In this document: positions 7,889-12,433 of the stretch, piece by piece
Numbering within the stretch: the stretch's first letter is position 1
Layout: each line of letters starts with the position of its first letter
Source of the DNA: Psychromonas sp.
GTDB lineage: Bacteria > Pseudomonadota > Gammaproteobacteria > Enterobacterales > Psychromonadaceae
NCBI GenBank assembly: GCA_023145575.1
Contig: JAGLDN010000033.1
Span: 1 to 12,433, forward strand
Length of the DNA stretch: 12,433 nt
Direction: 5' to 3'
Position numbers and translations under genes: made by a program
The notes under the pieces: generated by a model
Database searches by the model: none
Seen by the model: only the letters and a program-made list of their open reading frames with translations
What the model was told of the DNA's origin: nothing

Positions 7889-8919
7889 TGCCATTATTAG
7901 ATATACGAAATTTAAGTATCGACATTAATACCTCGCAAGGAAAGCTAAGGATCGTAGATAAAGCATCATTAGCAATTAACGAGGGCTCTATTCATGCCTT
8001 TATTGGTGAGTCTGGATCGGGTAAAAGTCTAATTGCTAAAGTTATTTTAGGGATACATGAAGATAACTGGATCGTCACAGCTGATCGTATGTATTTAGGA
8101 ACAACTGATTTAACTCTTCTGAGTAAAAGCGAACGACGAAAAATAATGGGCAATGAAATATCAATGATATTTCAACACCCAAAATCATACTTAGATCCAA
8201 CAAAGAAAATTTATTATCAAGTAAAAGAGGCGCTTACCAACACTTCAATTATTGAACGTTTAATGCATACCAAAAAATACAATAAAAAATCAGCTACCCG
8301 ACAAAGGATCAAAGAATTATTCCATAGGGTCGGCATTCAAAATGACGTAACAATCATGTCTAGTTATCCACACGAGCTCTCAGAGGGCATTTGCCAGAAA
8401 ATAATGATCGCAATGGCAATCGGAAATAACCCTCGCATACTCATTGCAGACGAGCCAACAACCGCTATGGACGCTGAGACACAAGCACAAATATTTAGAC
8501 TCTTGTATAAATTAAACCAATTACATAAAATGACTATTTTATTAATGAGTAATAACTTTGCCAGTATTCGAGATATTTCTGATCACATTACGCTAATTTA
8601 TTCTGGGCAAACTGTTGAATCTGGCACTTATAAACAAATCACAAAGAATCCATTACACCCCTATACACAAGCCATGATTAAAACTATCGTCGCTTTTGAT
8701 GAAGGCGTCGAGCATAAAAGCCTGTTATATACATTACCTGGCAACCTACCCTCTTCAAGCGAAATTCCAATAGGATGCCGCCTAGGACCTCGCTGCCCAA
8801 TCGCTCAAAAAAAATGTGTCGAAGATCCAGAACAAGTGAATTATAAAGGTCATCTTATACGTTGCCACTTCATCAAACTAGAGCAGAGTAAATATGCAAA
8901 CACTCCTAAATATAAGTAA
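7888..8919 (+). CDS. sapD: SapD, ATPase subunit of the Sap transporter
   Basis: A 343-residue ABC ATPase of the OppD/DppD group (E. coli SapD is about 330). Walker A is GESGSGKS (40-47), the Q-loop glutamine is Q96, the signature is LSEGI (164-168) and Walker B is LIADE (185-189). The switch-histidine position reads S221-N222-N223, where E. coli SapD has S-H-D, so the catalytic histidine is missing. The C-terminal oligopeptide-transporter extension GCRLGPRCP has cysteines 297, 303, 310 and 326, a pattern that carries an iron-sulfur cluster in some DppD/OppD relatives. In E. coli SapD also supports Trk potassium uptake, and SapBCDF is reported to export putrescine. The start overlaps the sapC stop; the end overlaps sapF by 26 nt. 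Confidence 0.94.
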   Translation: MPLLDIRNLSIDINTSQGKLRIVDKASLAINEGSIHAFIGESGSGKSLIAKVILGIHEDNWIVTADRMYLGTTDLTLLSKSERRKIMGNEISMIFQHPKSYLDPTKKIYYQVKEALTNTSIIERLMHTKKYNKKSATRQRIKELFHRVGIQNDVTIMSSYPHELSEGICQKIMIAMAIGNNPRILIADEPTTAMDAETQAQIFRLLYKLNQLHKMTILLMSNNFASIRDISDHITLIYSGQTVESGTYKQITKNPLHPYTQAMIKTIVAFDEGVEHKSLLYTLPGNLPSSSEIPIGCRLGPRCPIAQKKCVEDPEQVNYKGHLIRCHFIKLEQSKYANTPKYK

Positions 8920-9598
8920 TTTATGTAAAAACTATCGTCGTAGCACAGGTTTTTTTACATCGAGACAAATAATTGCATTTGGCCCCGTCAATTTTACACT
9001 TGAGCGGGGTAAAACCCTTGCGCTTATGGGAAAAAGTGGTTCAGGGAAAAGTGCATTAATCGAAGCTATTGCAGGCATAACAAAACCGACATTTGGTGAA
9101 ATTTATTTTAAAGGTAGACCATTAAGTACACTTTCAAAAAAAGATCGACACAAATCAATTCGGATGATATTCAACGATCCAATTCATTCCTTAAACGCTA
9201 AAGCAACAATTGGGACAACACTTTTGCTACCACTAAAGTTAAATACTAATTTATTGGCAATCGAACAAAAACGTCAAATAAAAGACGTCATGAAGTTAGT
9301 TAATTTATCATCTGATTATTTAAATTATTACCCTAATATCCTTTCAATTTATCAATTGCATCAAGTCGCCATTGCTCGCGCAATGATTTTAAATCCAGAA
9401 ATAATTATAGCCGATGAAGTGCTCGCAACACTAGACATTTCATTACGTTTTAAGATCATTAATCTACTATTAACGATTCAAGAAAAACGAAACATTAGCT
9501 ATATTTTTATCTCTCATAACATTAAGTTAGCTCGCCATTTAAGCGATAATATTATCGTGCTAAACAACGGACTAATCATTAAAAATACGCCCGTTTAA
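8894..9598 (+). CDS. sapF: SapF, second ATPase of the Sap transporter, C-terminally shortened
   Basis: A 234-residue ABC ATPase, against 268 in E. coli. Walker A (GKSGSGKS, 46-53), Walker B (IIIADE, 170-175) and the switch histidine (H208) are intact. Two motifs are not: the Q-loop glutamine is N94 (MIFNDP instead of MIFQDP), and the signature is LSIYQ (150-154) where E. coli has LAPGQ. Homology stops after NIIVLNNGLIIK; about 35 residues that follow in E. coli SapF are absent. An R-repeat head begins 6 nt after the stop, so insertion or rearrangement there may have removed the gene's end. It starts inside sapD, in the operon. It still looks coding, with no internal stop or frameshift, but activity may be altered. 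Confidence 0.88.
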   Translation: MQTLLNISNLCKNYRRSTGFFTSRQIIAFGPVNFTLERGKTLALMGKSGSGKSALIEAIAGITKPTFGEIYFKGRPLSTLSKKDRHKSIRMIFNDPIHSLNAKATIGTTLLLPLKLNTNLLAIEQKRQIKDVMKLVNLSSDYLNYYPNILSIYQLHQVAIARAMILNPEIIIADEVLATLDISLRFKIINLLLTIQEKRNISYIFISHNIKLARHLSDNIIVLNNGLIIKNTPV

Positions 9599-9604
9599 AA
9601 CATA

Positions 9605-9697
9605 TATACCCATGTAACGTAAAAATGAAACGTCAGATCGGCAAATTGTTACAAGATACGAGGCATAAAATTACCCGCTCAGTGATGAACTGCGTTG
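9605..9697 (+). repeat. R repeat copy 4a: head after sapF
   Basis: TATACCCATGTAACGTAAAA begins 6 nt after the sapF stop and matches the heads after tpiA and yfhL. Similarity to copy 3 continues weakly to about 9670. Then, instead of a forward body, a reversed tail follows (copy 4b), so this tract is a composite or an internal inversion. Confidence 0.7.
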
Positions 9698-9850
9698 ATC
9701 AGCAAAGGTCGAATTAAAATAAAGATCTTAATTCTTAAATAGTTGCTCTAAGTACAAATAGTTGCTCTAAGTACAAATTTTTAACTTTGTTGATTGGATC
9801 AAGTATCCAAACCCTATGGGACATTAGGTCGAAACCAAGGCGCAGTTTGA
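9698..9850 (-). repeat. R repeat copy 4b: reversed tail and spacer
   Basis: ATCAGCAAAGGTCGAATTAA matches the start of the window (ATCACCAAAGGTCGAATTAA), so this piece has the orientation of copy 1. Module M spans 9711-9785, which is 56 nt plus an exact 19-bp duplication. The spacer has AACTTTGTTGATTGGATCAA, the complement of the spacer in copy 3. No head follows. Confidence 0.7.
9737..9774 (+). repeat. Tandem duplication, 2 x 19 bp
   Basis: AAATAGTTGCTCTAAGTAC occurs twice without interruption (9737-9755 and 9756-9774), both copies identical. It sits inside module M of R copy 4b; removing one unit restores the module to about its usual 57 nt. Confidence 0.9.
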
Positions 9851-9857
9851 TGAACGC

Positions 9858-9885
9858 TTAACGATTTGCGAAGCTAATCGTTTGC
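9858..9885. repeat. Small palindromic module shared with R copy 5
   Basis: TTAACGAT...GCTAATCGTTT is shared with 10913-10931. AACGAT (9860-9865) and ATCGTT (9877-9882) pair around an 11-nt loop. The copy after tpiA has the same arms around only GCTA. The extra bases TTGCGAA account for the difference. Confidence 0.5.
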
Positions 9886-9957
9886 TGATATTTTAAATAA
9901 AAAGACACATTTAAACTTTATTAGTTTTCGCTCTTTCGCCCCTTCAGGTAAAGTAAA

Positions 9958-9970
9958 CACAATCATTGTG
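9958..9970. promoter_or_regulatory. Palindrome upstream of the tpiA promoter
   Basis: CACAAT-C-ATTGTG is a perfect 6+1+6 dyad ending 10 nt before the proposed -35 element of tpiA. The position suits a regulator binding site. I do not recognise it as a known operator. Confidence 0.35.
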
Positions 9971-9980
9971 CTTGTTGACT

Positions 9981-10010
9981 TTGCATCTAAACGTAATTTG
10001 AGGTTATAAT
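9981..10010 (+). promoter_or_regulatory. Sigma-70 promoter of tpiA
   Basis: A perfect -10 element TATAAT (10005-10010) lies 18 nt after TTGCAT (9981-9986), a partial match to TTGACA. Transcription would start near 10017, about 63 nt before the tpiA start. It is the clearest promoter in the window. Confidence 0.65.
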
Positions 10011-10079
10011 CGTATCATTAAAAAATATAATCAATATCTTTAATCGACAATAGCAAAAAATCAATAAATGGAGAAAACC

Positions 10080-10832
10080 ATGAGAACACCTCTTGTAATG
10101 GGTAACTGGAAATTAAATGGTACGAAGGGATCTGTGCGAGCACTTATTAAAGACTTCGAAACTACAGCACAAGCCGCTAAAAATGTTCAAGTAGCCGTTT
10201 TCCCTCCGACAATATTCATTGATCAGGTGGCAGTGCTTGTTGAGAAGACCTGTATTGAATGGGGCGCACAAGACATAAGCACAAACGTATCAGGGGCATA
10301 CACAGGTGAAACGTCACCAATGATGGTCAAAGAATTTGGTGCAAAATACAGCCTCGTTGGCCATTCTGAACGTCGACAATACCATAACGAAACCGATCAA
10401 ATTGTTGCTGCTAAATTCGTTACTATCCAAAAGCATGGTTTAGTCCCTGTACTTTGTATCGGTGAAACGCTAGAACAACGCGAGAAAAACGAAACAACTC
10501 AGGTCGTTGAAAGTCAACTTAAAGCAGTTGTTGAGCTAGCTGGCATCAAAGCACTGGGTAACTGTGTTATCGCTTACGAGCCAGTTTGGGCTATCGGTAC
10601 TGGAAAAGTTGCAACATCCGAGCAAGCGCAAGAGGTTCATGCTCATATCCGTCTCTGGTTAAGCAAACAAGATAAATCAGTGGCAGATAAAGTACAAATA
10701 CTCTACGGTGGCAGTGTTAAAGCGTCAAGTGCTAAAGAGCTATTTGAACAAGAAGACATTGATGGTGGTTTAGTAGGCGGGGCAGCACTTATCGCCGAAG
10801 AATTTATTGGTATCATTAATGGCGCTAAATAA
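10080..10832 (+). CDS. tpiA: Triosephosphate isomerase
   Basis: A 250-residue cytoplasmic (beta/alpha)8 enzyme that interconverts dihydroxyacetone phosphate and glyceraldehyde 3-phosphate in glycolysis. The family residues are all present: Asn9 and Lys11 in MGNWKLNG, the electrophile His95 in GHSERRQYH, catalytic base Glu167 in YEPVWAIGTGK (which also opens the flexible loop), and the phosphate-binding YGGSVK and GGLVGGAAL near the end. The ATG at 10080 is preferred over 10068: GGAG (10070-10073) sits 6 nt before it, and it gives the standard start M-R-x-P-L-V-M-G-N-W-K. The gene stands alone with its own promoter, and an R-repeat head follows the stop by 7 nt. Confidence 0.97.
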   Translation: MRTPLVMGNWKLNGTKGSVRALIKDFETTAQAAKNVQVAVFPPTIFIDQVAVLVEKTCIEWGAQDISTNVSGAYTGETSPMMVKEFGAKYSLVGHSERRQYHNETDQIVAAKFVTIQKHGLVPVLCIGETLEQREKNETTQVVESQLKAVVELAGIKALGNCVIAYEPVWAIGTGKVATSEQAQEVHAHIRLWLSKQDKSVADKVQILYGGSVKASSAKELFEQEDIDGGLVGGAALIAEEFIGIINGAK

Positions 10833-10839
10833 GCATTTA

Positions 10840-11128
10840 TATACCCATGTGACGTAAAATTGTTTTTCAGGCTTTAGCTCGAATATCAGAGCAAGACGTA
10901 ACAGCTGGTCGATTAACGATGCTAATCGTTTAGCCGTCGCATTAACGAAGGTATATTAATGATTTATTGGTTACTCCATTTTCGAATATTATAACGAAGC
11001 AGTGCCTTTTCTTCATAAAGAACCGATCTAAAGCCCCGAAGGGCAGGCTGATAGCACCAAACTACCTTGTTATAAAATCTTAACCAAGAATAACTCGTTA
11101 ATAATTAAAGTCTTTATTTTAATTATAC
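10840..11128 (+). repeat. R repeat copy 5 (after tpiA; most complete)
   Basis: The head TATACCCATGTGACGTAAAA starts 7 nt after the tpiA stop, then TCAGGCTTTAGCTCGAATAT as in copies 1 and 3. A small hairpin AACGAT-GCTA-ATCGTT is at 10915-10930. Module M runs forward at 10939-10995 and in reverse at 11069-11125, each exactly 57 nt, making an imperfect long inverted repeat (about 33 of 57 positions match by hand count). The loop contains a short GCCC-CGAA-GGGC hairpin (11033-11044). The tail ends in a 9-bp hairpin (11101-11109 with 11118-11126). No U-run marks an intrinsic terminator. Confidence 0.8.
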
Positions 11129-11139
11129 ATTTGATTATT

Positions 11140-11157
11140 AACTGATGCTACGCAGTT
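11140..11157 (+). repeat. 18-bp direct repeat, left copy
   Basis: AACTGATGCTACGCAGTT, differing from the copy at 12209-12226 at one base. Outer bases AACTG and CAGTT are complementary. It follows the tail hairpin of R copy 5 by 13 nt. Together the two copies bracket the 185-codon gene. It may be a solitary end of the same insertion sequence whose transposase remnant lies at the right edge. Confidence 0.6.
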
Positions 11158-11477
11158 AAAATCAGTAAATAAGCAAGCAAGACTAACATATACCGCCGAA
11201 TTTAAATTTGAATCCCCCCAGTTAATTATTGACCAAAATTACTCGGTTAAAGGCTCGACTCACAAGCTAAATGATCCTCAAGCTTCGCTTTTAATTTAAC
11301 GCTGTTTCTATTAAGTATTTATTAAAGGCGTTAAGATCCGATCTTTAGCGTTGAGATCCATCCCTACTCCTAGATTGTTTGAAGCTTATTCAAAATTAAA
11401 AATTGTCCTAATTATCACTCTCTATCATTTGATATCATATTACTAAAATGACACAGAATATGAACGCTCCCGAAAAT
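11158..11477. other. Gene-free spacer before the 185-codon gene's stop
   Basis: About 320 bp with no convincing gene. It has two direct copies of GCGTTRAGATCC (11328-11339 and 11348-11359, one mismatch, 20-nt period), with the palindrome AAGATC-C-GATCTT between and across them. AAGCTTCGCTTTTAA near 11280-11295 resembles AAGCTTCGTTTTTAA inside the transposase remnant, hinting that part of this spacer is degenerate insertion-sequence material. Confidence 0.35.
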
Positions 11478-12035
11478 TTAGAACTTATGTATATGTCTTA
11501 TTTTAGGCTTATATGCTGGCATTGTCACTTTATTGGTATAATCCCTCTCTATATCCTCTATATCCCTATATTTTGGCTTTAAATATTTATTATTTTTTAT
11601 CGCTTCGGATAGGTTTTCTCTAACGTCATCATCAATTCTACCTATACCTAAAGTACGAAATCGATGTCTAGATACATTCCGAATATCAGAACAGTAACAC
11701 TCAACCATTGAATCCAAATTTGTATTGCCAAATTCTGCTTTAAATCTGCGTATCTTTTCTGAAAGTAGATCACTTACCACTCTAGGGGTAGTTCGTAAAT
11801 TTAAAGCACTTTGCTGAATGTGCCCCCCTCCTTTTAGATTAAATATTAAGTAATCTTTATCAATTAAAACTGGCTCTCTTCCAATATTCTCTTGCATATA
11901 ATAACATTGTGTTATACATCCAAAAGCGTATTGCATAGGATCATAGAAATAAATTGAAGGTAGTGATCCAGATAAAATAGTACCCGTATAACCTATTATA
12001 TTTTTCTTAATATAAAAATCATCTCGATACCCCAA
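11478..12035 (-). CDS. Unrecognised 185-residue protein, TTG start
   Basis: I do not recognise this family. The frame starts at TTG (12033-12035). A strong Shine-Dalgarno GGAAGG (12041-12046 complement) lies 5 nt upstream, which supports real translation. The product begins with YRDDFYIKKNIIGYTG, has no signal peptide or membrane helix, and is rich in Tyr, Arg and Ile. The N-terminal half carries FGCITQ and NIGREPV. The middle has charged helical-looking segments (SEKIRRFKAEFG). The C-terminus is basic (KPKIRHIHKF). It lies alone between an 18-bp direct repeat pair and next to a transposase remnant, so it is probably acquired accessory DNA. It could be the surviving half of a two-gene module such as an effector or immunity partner, but nothing in the sequence shows that. 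Confidence 0.65.
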   Translation of the reverse strand: MGYRDDFYIKKNIIGYTGTILSGSLPSIYFYDPMQYAFGCITQCYYMQENIGREPVLIDKDYLIFNLKGGGHIQQSALNLRTTPRVVSDLLSEKIRRFKAEFGNTNLDSMVECYCSDIRNVSRHRFRTLGIGRIDDDVRENLSEAIKNNKYLKPKYRDIEDIERDYTNKVTMPAYKPKIRHIHKF

Positions 12036-12040
12036 AATTA

Positions 12041-12046
12041 CCTTCC
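12041..12046 (-). promoter_or_regulatory. Shine-Dalgarno that fixes the TTG start
   Basis: GGAAGG on the minus strand, 5 nt before TTG at 12035. No ATG or GTG with a comparable site lies nearby. Confidence 0.7.
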
Positions 12047-12187
12047 CACGTATTACGAAAATAAATCACACCAAAATCAATAAGAGAAAGTAATACATAA
12101 ACTTATTATAAATATTTTATCAAGACGCTTCTATTTTATGCCAATAACTGGCAAAATTAAGTTGCGTAGTATAGCATTCTAATTACA

Positions 12188-12209
12188 TATTAAAAATCTT
12201 TATTTAATA
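12188..12209. repeat. Module-M-like hairpin beside the right 18-bp repeat
   Basis: TATTAAA (12188-12194) and TTTAATA (12203-12209) pair. The enclosed ATCTTTAT resembles the tail hairpin of R copy 5 (GTCTTTAT). Thus both 18-bp repeats are preceded by an R-tail-like hairpin. Confidence 0.35.
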
Positions 12210-12226
12210 ACTGATGTTACGCAGTT
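12209..12226 (+). repeat. 18-bp direct repeat, right copy
   Basis: AACTGATGTTACGCAGTT, 17 of 18 bases identical to 11140-11157. It overlaps the end of the transposase remnant reading frame (stop at 12217-12219), so it probably lies at or near the end of that insertion sequence. Confidence 0.6.
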
Positions 12227-12433
12227 GAGGCCTGCACTAGGCGTATGGCTTCAATTGTTGCTTTTTGTACTTTGATATAAAGCTTCGTTTTTAAACCGAA
12301 CCTCATCAATCCTTTTTTAAGACTCAGGCACTCCAACTTCACAGTTGCCAGCAATGACAGAAAAATATGATTGCTCTGTATTTTTTGTATTTGAAGGCGC
12401 AGTGCTTAATTTTATATTTTTATGAAAAACTTC
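12217..12433 (-). pseudogene. C-terminal remnant of a DDE transposase, frameshifted
   Basis: Two overlapping minus-strand frames each hold part of one protein. From 12433 one frame reads EVFHKNIKLSTA and stays open until a stop at 12317-12319. The other, open from 12405 to 12217, reads QSNHIFLSLL, KLECLSLKKG, LKTKLYIK and ends ...RLVQASTA. This matches from memory the C-terminal pattern of IS4/IS701-like transposases: an E-x-F/Y-H-K stretch holding the last acidic catalytic residue, then N-H-x-F, K-L-E-x-L and L-K-x-K-L-Y. The frame change falls between roughly 12365 and 12390. The rest lies beyond the window. The exact family is uncertain. Confidence 0.6.

Noticed and set aside
10068..10079. 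Upstream ATG as the tpiA start
   Set aside because: It overlaps the Shine-Dalgarno and adds four residues not found in the family; 10080 fits better.
11140..12226. Integron cassette with attC sites
   Set aside because: The 18-bp repeats lack paired core sites and the long imperfect stem of attC, and no integrase is visible.
1..12433. CRISPR array
   Set aside because: The repeats are long, dispersed, in both orientations and without regular spacers.

Overview
The window comes from an AT-rich gammaproteobacterium. The genes are the Bcr, YegQ/TrhP, YfhL, SapABCDF and TpiA types of Enterobacterales, Vibrionales and their marine relatives. The low G+C and repeat-filled spacers would fit a marine or psychrophilic genus (Psychromonas or Moritella kind), but the sequence does not fix a genus.

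Layout. Positions 1-711 hold no gene, only two interspersed repeats (called R here) and one copy of a second repeat (A). A Bcr-type drug exporter lies on the minus strand (712-1929). A roughly 625-bp spacer with the other A copy leads to two abutting plus-strand genes: trhP/yegQ, a tRNA uridine hydroxylation enzyme, and yfhL, an 8Fe-8S-type ferredoxin. After an R repeat comes a complete sapABCDF ABC-transporter operon (4446-9598) with overlapping or nearly touching genes. Another R-related tract and a clear sigma-70 promoter precede tpiA (triosephosphate isomerase). An R repeat follows tpiA. The right end looks accessory: an unrecognised 185-codon minus-strand gene with a TTG start, bracketed by two direct copies of an 18-bp sequence, then a frameshifted transposase remnant running off the window.

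The core genes are ordinary. Two things stand out. First is the R repeat family. Copies begin with a conserved head (consensus TATACCCATGTGACGTAAAA) at or within about 30 nt of the stop codon of bcr, yfhL, sapF and tpiA, always in the same sense as the gene. Each body carries a 57-nt module, usually as an inverted pair, with small hairpins that keep pairing through compensatory changes. Two heads overlap coding sequence and encode the protein C-termini. Second is the Sap ATPase pair. SapD lacks the switch histidine. SapF lacks a normal signature motif and the Q-loop glutamine, and it stops early just where an R head begins. No CRISPR, tRNA, rRNA or recognisable defence system is visible.
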